A stretch of 49,568 nt of DNA from Candidatus Eiseniibacteriota bacterium (lineage in GTDB: Bacteria; Eisenbacteria; RBG-16-71-46): contig JACOSV010000026.1 in NCBI GenBank assembly GCA_016178725.1, positions 85,965-135,532 on the forward strand, given 5' to 3'. The number at the start of each line of letters is the position of its first letter. Position 1 is the stretch's first letter. The position numbers and the translations under genes were made by a program. This document shows positions 7,205-16,232 of this stretch, one piece after another. Under the pieces are notes generated by a model. That model saw only the letters and a list, made by a program, of their open reading frames with translations. It did not search any database and was not told the DNA's origin.

Positions 7205-8068
7205 GTGCGGGGCCTCGTCGTGCCGTGCGCGGCGCTGGTGCTGACGGTGCTCGCCGCCGCGCCGGCCGCGGCGGACGAGCCGCCGTTCGTCCACTACGTC
7301 GGCCTCCAGACCGCGGCGCTCGAGTTCCCGCCGTACGGGACGCTGGTGCTCTCGCTCGGCGCCGAGTACCTGCCCGACGTCAACAACGATCTCGCCGGCG
7401 TGCGCGGCGAGCTCGCGCGGTTTCCGACGGTCGGCATCGGCCTCGGGCTCTCCGACAACGCGCTCTTCCAGATCACGTGGCCGGCCTTCAACCGGCTGCG
7501 CGTCCACTCGCAGGTGCAGCCGCCGATCCTCGGCCTCGATCTCGGCGGCGTCTCGACCGGCTGGGGCGACGTGACCGCCGCGACCCTCATCCAGATCCGG
7601 CCGCCGGACGGCGCGTCGCCGGGCTTCGGCATCAAGTTCGCGGCCGAGCTGCCCAACAGCAACGAGAAGCTCGGCATCGGGGACAACTCCACCGACGTGT
7701 TCGCCTCGATCCTGCTCGCCGACCGGCCGGTCCGGCGGCTCGCGCTCTACGGCGACGTCGGGCTCGGCATCCTGAGCGACCGCAAGGCGGTCTTCACGCA
7801 GAACGACGTGCTCACGTTCGGCGTGCTCGCCGACTGGCAGGTCAACGACGGCCTGCACGCCGTCGGCGAGACCGCGGGACGCTGGTCCACGCACCGCGCC
7901 GGCCCCGAGACCGGCAGCCGCGCCGAGCTGCGCGGCGGCGTCGAGATCGGCCGCGGCGCCACGCGCACCAGCGTGCTGCTCGTCGAAGGCGTGGACGGCT
8001 GGAGCTCGGGACTGGGCGTGTCGGTGAACGTCACCACGCAGATCGCGGCGCTCAAGCGGCGGCATTGA
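7205..8068 (+). CDS. Putative outer-membrane beta-barrel protein
   Basis: 287 residues from a GTG. Signal peptide 1-23 (MRGLVVPCAALVLTVLAAAPAAA). The rest alternates short hydrophobic beta strands with Gly/Asp turns (VGIGLGLSDNALFQITW, GFGIKFAAELPN, LALYGDVGLGILS, SGLGVSVNVTTQI), as expected of an outer-membrane barrel; the LPNSNEKLGIGDNSTDVFASILLA stretch resembles barrels annotated as MetA-pathway/transporter-like. It does not end in the classical C-terminal aromatic residue (ends KRRH). No substrate can be named. It overlaps the possible TTG start of the next gene and is 22 nt downstream of the hydratase gene. Confidence 0.72.
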   Translation: MRGLVVPCAALVLTVLAAAPAAADEPPFVHYVGLQTAALEFPPYGTLVLSLGAEYLPDVNNDLAGVRGELARFPTVGIGLGLSDNALFQITWPAFNRLRVHSQVQPPILGLDLGGVSTGWGDVTAATLIQIRPPDGASPGFGIKFAAELPNSNEKLGIGDNSTDVFASILLADRPVRRLALYGDVGLGILSDRKAVFTQNDVLTFGVLADWQVNDGLHAVGETAGRWSTHRAGPETGSRAELRGGVEIGRGATRTSVLLVEGVDGWSSGLGVSVNVTTQIAALKRRH

Positions 8069-8100
8069 TCGGCGCCCGGCGTTCCGGCCATGCCCGCGCG

Positions 8101-9327
8101 GTGCGTGCGGGCGCCGCCGCGACCGTGCTCGGCGCGCTCGCCCTGCTCCTCGCCGCGGCAGCGCACGCGGCGACCGCGGGCGGCGCGCGCGACTCGATGC
8201 CCGGCGAATCCGAGCCCGCGCCGCTGCTCATTCCCGGCCGGCCGAGCCCGGGCGACACCATGATCCACAGCCGCGCGCAGCGCGCGCGAGATCAGCTCGA
8301 TCTCGGACACGCCTTCGAGAAGAGCGGGCAAACGGCGGCCGCGATCGCGGCGTACAGCAACGCCGTCAAGCTCGACCCCACGATCGCGGAAGCCAACTAC
8401 CGCATGGGTCTCCTGCTCGTGCGCCGCGACCAGCCCGCCGCCGCGGCGAAGGCGTTCGCCGACGAGGTGCAGCACCATCCCGAGAACGCCGACGCGATCC
8501 GCGAGCTCGGGATCGCGCTCACGCGGCTCGGCGAGACCGGGCGCGCGATCCAGAGCCTCGAGCGCCTGACGCGCCGCCAGCCGAAGAACGGCGCGACGTG
8601 GCACGCGCTCGGCTTCGCTTATCTCGCCGAGGGACGGCCGAAGAACGCCGAGACCGCGCTGCGCCACGCCCTCACGCTGCCGCCGGTCACGTTCGAGGAG
8701 TACCGCGATCTCGGCGCGGCGCTCGCGGCGCAGCGCCGCAACGGCGAGGCGCGCGCCGAGCTCCGTCGCGCGCTGAAGATCGCGCCCGCCGATCCCACGT
8801 CGTGGTTCGATCTCGGCAACATCGCGCGCCGCGAGGGCCACGCCGATTCGGCCTTCGCGCTCTACCGCCGCGCCGAGAGCTTCGACTCGTCGTTCGCGGC
8901 GACACTCCAGGCGCAGATCCAGATCCTGCACGAGGCCGGGCGCGACACCGACGCGGTGGACGTCTATCGGCGCCTGCTGCGGCATCGCCCCGATCAGCAC
9001 GGCGCGCGGCTCGAGGCGGTCGAGCTGCTCGAATCGTTGGGCCGTGACGACGACGCGCTCGCGCTCGCGCGCGACGGCGTGCGCGCGAAGGGCGATCAGC
9101 CGCAGCCGCACGTCCTGCTCGCGGTCGTGCTCAAGAGCCGCGGCGAGCTGCGCGAGGCGATGACCGAGCTGCGCCTCGCCGAGCGCATGGTGGGCCGCGC
9201 GCCCGCCGAGCTCCAGCGCGTGCACACGCTTATGGCCGCCGTGCGCGCCGCGGCGCCGGATTCGACGCGCGCGCGCTTCGCCGCCGACAGCGTCGCGGCG
9301 CTGCCGGTCCGCCGCCCTAGTCGGTGA
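8101..9327 (+). CDS. Secreted TPR-repeat protein
   Basis: About 408 residues from a GTG at 8101 (MRAGAAATVLGALALLLAAAAHA, a good signal peptide). A TTG at 8065 that overlaps the previous stop (ATTGA) is in frame and would add 12 residues. From about residue 60 it consists of about eight consecutive tetratricopeptide repeats (LDLGHAFEKSGQTAAAIAAY, YRMGLLLVRRDQPAAAAKAF, WHALGFAYLAEGRPKNAETAL, WFDLGNIARREGHADSAFALY). Such proteins are protein-interaction scaffolds; no enzymatic domain is visible. It is closely linked to the barrel-like gene upstream, so a shared envelope role is possible. Its 3' end overlaps the convergent response-regulator gene by 11 nt. Confidence 0.88.
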   Translation: MRAGAAATVLGALALLLAAAAHAATAGGARDSMPGESEPAPLLIPGRPSPGDTMIHSRAQRARDQLDLGHAFEKSGQTAAAIAAYSNAVKLDPTIAEANYRMGLLLVRRDQPAAAAKAFADEVQHHPENADAIRELGIALTRLGETGRAIQSLERLTRRQPKNGATWHALGFAYLAEGRPKNAETALRHALTLPPVTFEEYRDLGAALAAQRRNGEARAELRRALKIAPADPTSWFDLGNIARREGHADSAFALYRRAESFDSSFAATLQAQIQILHEAGRDTDAVDVYRRLLRHRPDQHGARLEAVELLESLGRDDDALALARDGVRAKGDQPQPHVLLAVVLKSRGELREAMTELRLAERMVGRAPAELQRVHTLMAAVRAAAPDSTRARFAADSVAALPVRRPSR

Positions 9328-9811
9328 TGCCTTCGAGGCGGAGCGTCGTCGTCGGCGCGGCCGCCGGCGGGGCGGCCGTCCCGCCGCGCTGCGCGAGCAG
9401 CTGCTCGAGGCGCAGCAGGACGTCGCCGAGGACGAACGGCTTGTGGATGAAGTTGGTCCCCGGGCGCCCGATGATCTCGTCGGCGCGCTCGCCGGGTGCG
9501 AAGCCGCTCATGATGAGCACGGGGAGCATCGGGTCCACCTGGCGCAGCGCGTAGAACGTGTCGCGCCCGTCCATGCGCGGCATGAGCACGTCGAGGATCG
9601 CCGCCTGGAACGTCCCGGGATGGGCCTGGAACAGCCGCACCGCCTCGAGCCCGTCGGCGGCGCTCATCACCTTGTAGCCTTCGAGCACGAGGAAGCGCTC
9701 GAGCAGATCGCGCACGACGACCTTGTCGTCCACGACCAGCACCCACGTCGCGCTGCGGCCGACCGCTCCGCCCGGATTGCGGTGGAGCAGCAGCCCCTCC
9801 ATGGCGCTCAT
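9317..9811 (-). CDS. Single-domain response regulator (CheY-like receiver)
   Basis: 164 residues from an ATG preceded by GAGGGAA. Receiver domain at about 23-140: WVLVVDDKVVVRDLLERFL holds the acidic pocket DD, AAILDVLMPRMDG the phospho-acceptor Asp, VLIMSGFAP the conserved Ser/Thr position, and NFIHKPF the conserved Lys-Pro. A Pro/Ala-rich tail follows with no DNA-binding output domain, so it probably acts by protein interaction. No histidine kinase gene is adjacent. Confidence 0.9.
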   Translation of the reverse strand: MSAMEGLLLHRNPGGAVGRSATWVLVVDDKVVVRDLLERFLVLEGYKVMSAADGLEAVRLFQAHPGTFQAAILDVLMPRMDGRDTFYALRQVDPMLPVLIMSGFAPGERADEIIGRPGTNFIHKPFVLGDVLLRLEQLLAQRGGTAAPPAAAPTTTLRLEGITD

Positions 9812-9910
9812 CGGAGTTCCCTCGAGGGCTCGCCCGCCTCCTGCGGGCTTCCACGGGGTTATCGGCGGCGCCGGACGCGGAGTTGACCACGATCCGCGCG
9901 GCCGTCCGCG

Positions 9911-9939
9911 TTGCGGCCGCATGGCCCGTTCGCTACAGT
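9911..9939 (+). promoter_or_regulatory. Promoter of ispH giving a near-leaderless mRNA
   Basis: TTGCGG (9911-9916), 17-bp spacer, TACAGT (9934-9939). The expected transcription start at about 9946 is 2 nt before the ispH ATG at 9948. No Shine-Dalgarno is visible upstream of that ATG, as expected for a leaderless transcript. Confidence 0.55.
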
Positions 9940-9947
9940 CCGTGCGC

Positions 9948-10970
9948 ATGTCCGACGCCCCGCGCACCCTCTATCTCGCCGCCCCGCGCGGCTTCTGCGC
10001 CGGCGTCGACCGCGCGATCGACATCGTGGACATCGCGCTCCAGGTATACGGCGCTCCGGTCTACGTCCGTCACGAGATCGTCCACAACCGCCACGTCGTC
10101 GACGACCTGCGCGCGCGCGGCGCCGTGTTCGTGGACGAGCTCCGCGACGTGCCGGAGGGCGCGGTGGTGATCTTCTCGGCGCATGGCGTGTCGCCGGCGG
10201 TGCGCGCCGAGGCCAAGGCGCGCGGGCTCAAGGCGCTCGACGCCACCTGTCCGCTGGTCACCAAGGTGCACCTCGAGGCGCTGCGCTACGCGAAGCAGGG
10301 CTACAGCATCGTCCTGATCGGCCACCGCGGCCACGTCGAGGTCGAGGGCACGCTCGGCGAGGCGCCCAACGCGATCGTGCTGGTCGAATCGGTCGCCGAC
10401 GTCGAGGCGCTGGACCTGCCCGATCCGGCGCGCGTCGCCTACATCAGCCAGACCACGCTCTCGGTGGACGACGTGCGCACGATCGTCGAGGCGCTCAAGC
10501 GCCGCTACCCGGCCGTGCACGAGCCGGCGAAGGCCGACATCTGCTACGCGACGCAGAACCGACAGGACGCGGTCAAGGAGCTGGCGCGGCGCTGCTCGGT
10601 GATCCTCGTCGTCGGCGCGCCGACCAGCAGCAACGCCAACCGCCTCGTCGAGGTGGCGCGCGCGCGCGGCGCGCAGGCGTACCTGATCGAGGCGGCCGAG
10701 GACATCGAGGCCGCGTGGCTCACGGGCGACGTCGGCATCACCGCCGGCGCCTCGACGCCCGAGGACGTCGTGCGCGCCTGCGTCCGGCGCGCGTGCGAGC
10801 TCGGCGGCTACCGCGTCGAGGAGTTCCGGCTGCTCGAGGAGCGCGTCATGTTCCCGCTGCCGAACGAGCTGCTCGGCGCGGCGCAGATCGGCGGCATCGC
10901 CGTGGGTCCGGGCAACGAGCGCGCCGCGGCGCGGGTGACCGGCGGCGAAATCAGAATCCGGCACCATTGA
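9948..10970 (+). CDS. ispH: 4-hydroxy-3-methylbut-2-enyl diphosphate reductase (IspH/LytB)
   Basis: 340 residues. It catalyses the last step of the MEP isoprenoid pathway, reducing HMBPP to IPP and DMAPP with a [4Fe-4S] cluster. The three cluster cysteines are in family context: Cys17 (PRGFCAGVDRAI), Cys101 (LDATCPLVTKVH) and Cys199 (ADICYATQNRQ). Substrate-binding elements HEIVHN, SAHGVSP, GHRGHVEVEGT and PTSSNANRL are all present. ATG 9948 is chosen because homology starts there and a promoter ends 8 nt upstream; the frame is open further upstream without homology. First gene of a long same-strand run. Confidence 0.96.
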   Translation: MSDAPRTLYLAAPRGFCAGVDRAIDIVDIALQVYGAPVYVRHEIVHNRHVVDDLRARGAVFVDELRDVPEGAVVIFSAHGVSPAVRAEAKARGLKALDATCPLVTKVHLEALRYAKQGYSIVLIGHRGHVEVEGTLGEAPNAIVLVESVADVEALDLPDPARVAYISQTTLSVDDVRTIVEALKRRYPAVHEPAKADICYATQNRQDAVKELARRCSVILVVGAPTSSNANRLVEVARARGAQAYLIEAAEDIEAAWLTGDVGITAGASTPEDVVRACVRRACELGGYRVEEFRLLEERVMFPLPNELLGAAQIGGIAVGPGNERAAARVTGGEIRIRHH

Positions 10971-10995
10971 CGGCGCGCGTGACCGCCGATCGTTC

Positions 10996-11775
10996 ATGCT
11001 GACGTCCAGCGTCCTGCTCGTGCCGACCATCTCGACGCTGCTCGTGGACGAGCACCGCCGCCACCGCACCGAGATGCTCGCGGCGCTCGAAGCCGAGTCC
11101 GAGGCGCTGCGCGCCGAATCGCCGGCGATCGTCGTGGCGTTGAGCGCGCGCTGGATGTCCGAGGGCCCGTTCCTCGTCGGCGGCGGCAAACGCCATCGCA
11201 CCCTCACCGACTACACCGGGTTCGGCGTCGAGGTGCGCTACGACTGTCCCGGGCACCCCGCGCTCGCCCGCGCGCTGGTCCAGGCCGGGATGCGCGCCGG
11301 CGTGCGCGTCGCCGAGGCGAACCGCGGGATCGACAGCGGCGTCACCGTGCCGCTCCACTTCCTGTTCCCCGATCGCGCTGCCGCCGTCGTGCCGCTCTCG
11401 CTCGCCGACCGGTCGCCCGCAGAGTGCCGCGCGTGGGGCGCCGTGATCCGCCGCGTGCTCGAACAGCGCGAGGAGCGCGTCGCGTTCGTGGTCGGCGGCA
11501 TGCTCTCGGACAATCAGCACGCGTGGAGCCTCGGGCGCGACGTGCCCGCGGCCGCGGACGTCGACGCGCGCGTGCTGGACGTGATGCGCGACGGGCGCTG
11601 GGACGGGCTCGCGTCGCTCGACGCCGCGGCGCTGGAACAGGCGCAGCCGCAGGCGGGGCTCCGTCACCTCGAAGTGCTGCGCGGATTCCTGACCCGCGAC
11701 GCGGTGGGCGAGGTGCGCTGCTACGAGCCGGGGCCGGGCGTCGGCGCGGCGCTGGTGGAGTTCGCGCTGGGCTAG
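10996..11775 (+). CDS. LigB-superfamily (class III extradiol dioxygenase-like) protein with altered metal site
   Basis: 259 residues. The general pattern is that of the LigB/DODA fold: AIVVALSARWMSEGPFLVGG, then ANRGIDSGVTVPLHFLFPDRAAAVVPLSL, then VAFVVGGMLSDNQHAWSLG. In active enzymes the first motif is usually S-x-H-W with an iron-binding His and the late motif is G-x-x-S-H; here they read SARW and LSDN, so key metal ligands appear replaced. It may be a non-catalytic member or use another metal arrangement. It sits 25 nt after ispH and 18 nt before a glycosyltransferase gene. Function unknown. Confidence 0.65.
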   Translation: MLTSSVLLVPTISTLLVDEHRRHRTEMLAALEAESEALRAESPAIVVALSARWMSEGPFLVGGGKRHRTLTDYTGFGVEVRYDCPGHPALARALVQAGMRAGVRVAEANRGIDSGVTVPLHFLFPDRAAAVVPLSLADRSPAECRAWGAVIRRVLEQREERVAFVVGGMLSDNQHAWSLGRDVPAAADVDARVLDVMRDGRWDGLASLDAAALEQAQPQAGLRHLEVLRGFLTRDAVGEVRCYEPGPGVGAALVEFALG

Positions 11776-11793
11776 GCTTGGCTAGGAGGTTCC

Positions 11794-13023
11794 GTGCGCG
11801 TTCTGCTGGTCAACGCGTTCCACTACCTGCGCGGCGGCGTCGAACGCACGTACCTCGACGAATCGCGCTGGCTCACGGCGGCCGGCCACGACGTGATCCA
11901 CTTCGCGACGCGCGATCCGCGCAATCTGCCGAGCCCGACCGAGCGCTTCTTCGCGCCGCCCGCGGACTTCGGCGAGGGCGCCGCCGCGTCGCGCCAGCTC
12001 GAGCAGCTGCCGCGCGCGATCTGGTCGGCGCCGGCGGCGCGAGCGATCGAGGCGCTGCTCGCCGAGCACCGGCCCGACGTCGCGCACCTCCACGCGCCGA
12101 GCCGCTACCTCACGCCGTCCATCCTGCCGCCGCTCGCCCGCGCGCGCGTGCCGGTCGTGATGACGCTGCACGACTTCAAGCCCTGGTGCACGAACCGGAT
12201 CCTGTTCGCGCACGGCGCGCCGTGCGAGCGCTGCCGCGGCGGCCGCCACTGGCACGCGTTCGCGACCGCGTGCGTGCAGGAGTCGCGCGCGAAGAGCGCG
12301 ATCGGGACGATCGAGGCCTACGCGCATCAGGCGCTCGACGTGTATCGCTCGGTCGAGCGCTGGATCGCGCCGTCGGCGTTCGTCATGGCGAAGGCGGTCG
12401 AGCACGGCGTTCCGGCGGACCGGCTGCGTCCGCTCGCGCACGGCGTCGAGCGGCCCGCGGTGGCGGGTGCCACGAACGGCGTGGCGGGGGCGTCCGAGCC
12501 GTTCGTCCTCTACGCCGGCCGGCTCTCGGTCGAGAAAGGCGTGCGGCAGCTCCCGGCGATCGCGATGCGCGTGGCGCCCGTGCCGTTGCTGGTCGTCGGC
12601 GACGGACCGCTCGCCGCCTGGCTCGCGGGCGCCGCGGCGACCCAGCCCAATCTCCGCCTGCTCGGGCGCATCCCCGACGTCTCGCTCGCCGCGCTGCGCC
12701 GCGCGGCCGGAGCGGTCATCGTGCCGTCGCTCTTCTACGAGCACTTCTGCTACGCCGCGGCCGAGGCGCTCGCCGAGGCGCGGCCCGTCATCGCCGCGCG
12801 CATCGGCGCGATCCCCGAGCTGGTCGAGCACGAGGCGACCGGCCTGCTGGTCCCGCCCGGCGACCCGCACGCGATCGCCGAGGCCGTGCGGCGGGCGATG
12901 ACCGATCCCGCGGCGAAATCATGGGGCGAAGCGGGCCGCGCGCATGTGGCATCGTTGGCCGACCCGGCGCGCCACGTCGCGGGGCTGGTCGCCGTCTATC
13001 GCGAGGTGACGGAGCAAAGCTGA
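11794..13023 (+). CDS. Family 4 (GT-B) glycosyltransferase
   Basis: 409 residues from a GTG with TAGGAGG just upstream. The N-terminal acceptor domain has LVNAFHYLRGGVERTYLDESRWLTAAGHDV and the C-pair region often seen in GT4 enzymes (HDFKPWC...CERC). The C-terminal donor domain shows LYAGRLSVEKGV, LLVVGDGPL and the E-x7-E motif (Glu-His-Phe-Cys...Glu-Ala) before ARPVIAARIGAIPELV. It is predicted to transfer a sugar from a nucleotide donor at the inner face of the inner membrane, for example in polysaccharide or glycolipid synthesis; the acceptor cannot be told. A GCCCGC/GCGGGC hairpin (13025-13042) follows the stop. Confidence 0.92.
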   Translation: MRVLLVNAFHYLRGGVERTYLDESRWLTAAGHDVIHFATRDPRNLPSPTERFFAPPADFGEGAAASRQLEQLPRAIWSAPAARAIEALLAEHRPDVAHLHAPSRYLTPSILPPLARARVPVVMTLHDFKPWCTNRILFAHGAPCERCRGGRHWHAFATACVQESRAKSAIGTIEAYAHQALDVYRSVERWIAPSAFVMAKAVEHGVPADRLRPLAHGVERPAVAGATNGVAGASEPFVLYAGRLSVEKGVRQLPAIAMRVAPVPLLVVGDGPLAAWLAGAAATQPNLRLLGRIPDVSLAALRRAAGAVIVPSLFYEHFCYAAAEALAEARPVIAARIGAIPELVEHEATGLLVPPGDPHAIAEAVRRAMTDPAAKSWGEAGRAHVASLADPARHVAGLVAVYREVTEQS

Positions 13024-13057
13024 CGCCCGCCTTCCTGCGGGCCGCAAAGGAGGGGAG

Positions 13058-14752
13058 ATGCTGACGATGATCGCCGCCGTCACGCTGGCCGCCGCGGGCG
13101 CCGTCGGCTCGGGCGCCGCGGGAACCGCGGCCCCCGCCGGTCTCGCGGTGCGGAGCGCGAACGTCTACACCGTCGCATCGCCGGGCGCGAAGGCGCAGGC
13201 GTTCGCCGTGCGCGACGGCCGCATCGTCGCCGTCGGCACCGACGCCGACATGCGGCGCTGGATCGGGCCCGATACGCAGGTGCTGGATCTCGCCGGCAGG
13301 ACGGTGCTCCCCGGCCTCATCGACTCGCACGGGCACGTGCTCAACCTCGGCACGCGGCTGGTCGACGTCGACGCGACCGGCACGCGCAGCTATCAGGAGG
13401 TGATCGATCGCGTCGCCGCGCGCGCGAAGACGCTGCCGGCGGGCGCGTGGGTCACCGGCCGCGGGTGGGATCAGAACCACTGGACCGATACGGCGATGCC
13501 GAACCACGCCGCGCTGTCGCGCGCGGTGCCCGACCATCCGGTGCGGATGACGCGCATCGACGGGCACGCGGCGCTCGTCAACCACATGGCGATGGTTCTC
13601 GCGAGCATCACGCGCGACACCAGGGATCCGCCCGGCGGCGCGATCCTGCGCGACGCGAACGGCGAGCCGACCGGCGTGCTCCTCGACGGCGCGGTCGGGC
13701 TCGTGACGGCGGTCCAGCCCGCGCTCACCGCCTCGGAGCGCGAGACGCGGCTGCTGCACGCGATGCAGGAGTGCGCGCGGCTCGGGCTCACGATGGTCCA
13801 CGACGCCGGGATCGGCCCCGAGGAGTGGGACGCGTACCGCGCGCTGCTCGCGCGCGGCACGTTCCCGATCCGCATCAACGCCATGGCGGCGGCGCGCACG
13901 ACGCTGCTCGATTCGGTCCTCGCGAGCGGGCCGCGGCCGGGCGACCAGCTGGCGTTGCGGGCGATCAAGGTCGTATCGGACGGCGCGCTCGGATCGCGCG
14001 GCGCGCTGCTCACCGATTCCTACAGCGACGCCCCGGGGACGCGCGGACTCTCGACCTTCCCGCTCGGCCGCCTGCGCGAGATCGGCGTGCGGGCGCTGGC
14101 GAAGGGGCTCCAGGTCCGCGTGCATGCGATCGGCGACTCGGCGAACCACGGCACGCTCGACGCGTTCGAGGCGGCGTTCGCGGGCGCGCCGCATCCCGAG
14201 GCGCGCTGGGCGGTCGAGCACGCGCAGATCGTGCGACCCGCCGACGTGCCGCGCTTCGCGCGGCTCGGCATCGTCGCGTCTATGCAGCCGACGCACGCCA
14301 CGTCGGACGGGCCGTGGGCCGAGACGCGGCTCGGCCCCGAGCGCGTGAAGTGGGGCTACGCGTGGCGCACGTTCATGAACGCGGGCGTGCCCGTCGTGAG
14401 CGGCAGCGACTTCCCGGTCGAGAGCGCGAACCCGATGCTCGGGCTCTACGCCGCGATCACGCGCCGCGACCTCGACGGCCGGCTGCCGGCGGGCGGCTGG
14501 TTTCCGGAGCAGCGGATGACGCCCGACGAAGCGCTCGAGAGCTTCACGCGCGACGGTGCGTGGCTCGCGTTCCGCGAGAAGGACCTCTGCTCGATCGAGG
14601 TCGGTAAGCTCGCGGACTTCGTCGTGGTGGACCGCGACGTGGTGCACGGGCCGGCCGCCGAGATCCCGCACGCGACGGTGCTCATGACGTACGTCGGCGG
14701 GAAGAAGGTGTTCGAGGCGAAGACGAAGCTCGAGGTGAAGGAGAAGCGGTGA
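13058..14752 (+). CDS. Secreted amidohydrolase family 3 (YtcJ-like) protein
   Basis: 564 residues. Signal-like N-terminus (MLTMIAAVTLAAAGAVGSGAAGTAA), then the small beta domain (AVRDGRIVAVGTDADMR, GRTVLPGLIDSHGHV) with the H-x-H metal motif at about 92. Further signatures are HAIGDSANHGTLDAFE, WAVEHAQIV and VSGSDFPVESANP, and the C-terminal beta sandwich returns with [12 protein letters not shown]. The YtcJ group contains exported or lipid-anchored hydrolases of mostly unknown substrates. AAAGGAGG lies 4 nt before the ATG; a second ATG 9 nt later is possible. Confidence 0.92.
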   Translation: MLTMIAAVTLAAAGAVGSGAAGTAAPAGLAVRSANVYTVASPGAKAQAFAVRDGRIVAVGTDADMRRWIGPDTQVLDLAGRTVLPGLIDSHGHVLNLGTRLVDVDATGTRSYQEVIDRVAARAKTLPAGAWVTGRGWDQNHWTDTAMPNHAALSRAVPDHPVRMTRIDGHAALVNHMAMVLASITRDTRDPPGGAILRDANGEPTGVLLDGAVGLVTAVQPALTASERETRLLHAMQECARLGLTMVHDAGIGPEEWDAYRALLARGTFPIRINAMAAARTTLLDSVLASGPRPGDQLALRAIKVVSDGALGSRGALLTDSYSDAPGTRGLSTFPLGRLREIGVRALAKGLQVRVHAIGDSANHGTLDAFEAAFAGAPHPEARWAVEHAQIVRPADVPRFARLGIVASMQPTHATSDGPWAETRLGPERVKWGYAWRTFMNAGVPVVSGSDFPVESANPMLGLYAAITRRDLDGRLPAGGWFPEQRMTPDEALESFTRDGAWLAFREKDLCSIEVGKLADFVVVDRDVVHGPAAEIPHATVLMTYVGGKKVFEAKTKLEVKEKR

Positions 14753-14768
14753 AGGCGCGGCCGTTCGC

Positions 14769-16232
14769 ATGGCCGGTGGTCGCATGGCGCTGAAGCGCTC
14801 GTCGTGGACGATCGCCGCGATCGTGTTCGTGAGCCTGGTCCTGACGACGGCGCTCGATCGCGACGGGTCGGCCGACGCGAGCGACCCGCTGCTGCCGCTC
14901 GTCCAGCGCATGAACCGCTACTTCCGCCAGCACCTCGCGGACGGCGTGACCATGGACAGCCGCTACTCCGTCAGCCCGTCCGAGGCGATCCGCCAGTCGG
15001 TGGTCTGCCAGGTGCTGGGCTACGCCGAGCTCTACACGCTCCATCCGGTCGCGGGGATCGAGCGCGAGGTCGAGCGCCACGCCGACTACCTCATCGCCCA
15101 CCTCGAGCCGATCCGATCGCACACGCCGTTCGACGGCATGCTCGGCTTGAGCCTGGTCGAGGCGTGGCGCGTCACGCAGGCGCCGCGCTTCCTCGCCGCC
15201 GCGCGGGATCTGATGAGCGAGCTCGAGGCGATCTCGACCTCCCAGTGCATCCTGAACGGCGGGCTCATGGTGGCGATGGCGACCGCGGACGCCGCGCGCG
15301 AGATGAACGACGCGGCTGCCGCCGCCAAGACGCACGACATCCTCGCCCTGCTGCCCGCGTACCAGAACGCCGACGGCAGCTTCCCACACTGGTGCGCGGG
15401 CTCGGAGGACATCCACTACACCGGCTGGATGTCGCAGGAGCTGATCCACGTCGAACGGCTCACCGGCGACCCGCTCATCGCGCCGATGCTCGACCGCATG
15501 CACGCGTTTCTCGAGGATCGCGTCGATGCCGCCGGGCATTCGCACTATCAGTCGGGGGCGCGCTACTACTACAGTCGCGCGTCCGGCTGTGCGATCGATT
15601 ACGACACGCGCGGCTGGACGGTCGAGCCCGGATACATCGCGCTCAACTTCGATCGCTACCATTCGCCGAAGCTCGGCGCGGTGATGGCCTTCATCGACTC
15701 GCTCGAGAACGGAGGCACGATGCCCGATCTGTACGGCTACTGGCCGCCGCCGAGCGATCCCGAGTACCCGTGGACCATCGCCGACACGTCGGTCGCCAAC
15801 ATGAGCATCGCGTTCTGGTCGCTCGCGAGCATCGTGACGCAGCGCCCGGACATCGGCGAAGCCGACATCGCCGCCGCGATCGACGCCGATCTCGACAGCG
15901 GCCCGCCGCCGCCACCACCACCGCCGCCACCGCCGCCGCCGCCACCGCCGCCGCCGCCGCTGGCGTTCGGGACGATCTGGCCCAACCCCGCGCGGACCGG
16001 CTGCCGGCTCGCCGTCACGCTCGCGGCGCCCGCACGCGTGACGCTGGTGATCTACGACGCGCGCGGACGGCGCGAACGGACGCTGGTCGGGGGCGCGCTC
16101 GATGCCGGCGAGCACGACGTGACGTGGGATCTGCGCGACGACGGCGGCCGGCCGAGCCGCGGCGGAATCTACTTCGCGCGGTTCGTCGTGGACGGAAAGG
16201 CCAGCACGCGCCGCATCGTGGTGGCGCGATGA
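14769..16232 (+). CDS. Secreted helical-barrel-like protein with polyproline linker and FlgD-like C-terminal domain
   Basis: 487 residues; ATG 14784 (MALKRSSW) is an alternative start that places the signal anchor right at the N-terminus. Residues about 30-370 form an all-helical region (RQSVVCQVLGYAELY, HADYLIAHLEPI, GLSLVEAWRVTQAPRFL, GWMSQELIHVERL, YIALNFDRYHSP) like an alpha/alpha-toroid enzyme, but no catalytic motif is recognised. A run of 19 prolines follows, then an Ig-like domain: IWPNPARTG, VTLVIYDARGRRERTLVGG, HDVTWDLRDDGGR and GGIYFARF, ending VVAR. This domain matches FlgD/T9SS-like C-terminal sorting domains. The stop overlaps the next start (ATGA). Confidence 0.8.
   Translation: MAGGRMALKRSSWTIAAIVFVSLVLTTALDRDGSADASDPLLPLVQRMNRYFRQHLADGVTMDSRYSVSPSEAIRQSVVCQVLGYAELYTLHPVAGIEREVERHADYLIAHLEPIRSHTPFDGMLGLSLVEAWRVTQAPRFLAAARDLMSELEAISTSQCILNGGLMVAMATADAAREMNDAAAAAKTHDILALLPAYQNADGSFPHWCAGSEDIHYTGWMSQELIHVERLTGDPLIAPMLDRMHAFLEDRVDAAGHSHYQSGARYYYSRASGCAIDYDTRGWTVEPGYIALNFDRYHSPKLGAVMAFIDSLENGGTMPDLYGYWPPPSDPEYPWTIADTSVANMSIAFWSLASIVTQRPDIGEADIAAAIDADLDSGPPPPPPPPPPPPPPPPPPPLAFGTIWPNPARTGCRLAVTLAAPARVTLVIYDARGRRERTLVGGALDAGEHDVTWDLRDDGGRPSRGGIYFARFVVDGKASTRRIVVAR
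15903..15959 (+). repeat. Proline-codon microsatellite (19 CCN codons)
   Basis: Nineteen consecutive CCG/CCA proline codons join the helical region of the secreted protein to its FlgD-like domain. The run mixes CCG and CCA, so it is not a pure trinucleotide repeat. It makes a rigid polyproline II spacer and a ribosome stall site that would need EF-P. Confidence 0.85.

Noticed and set aside
7225-8064. Upstream 280 codons of the long frame that contains the TPR protein
   Set aside because: Arg-rich shadow of the barrel gene in another frame; the TPR protein's signal peptide begins only at about 8101.
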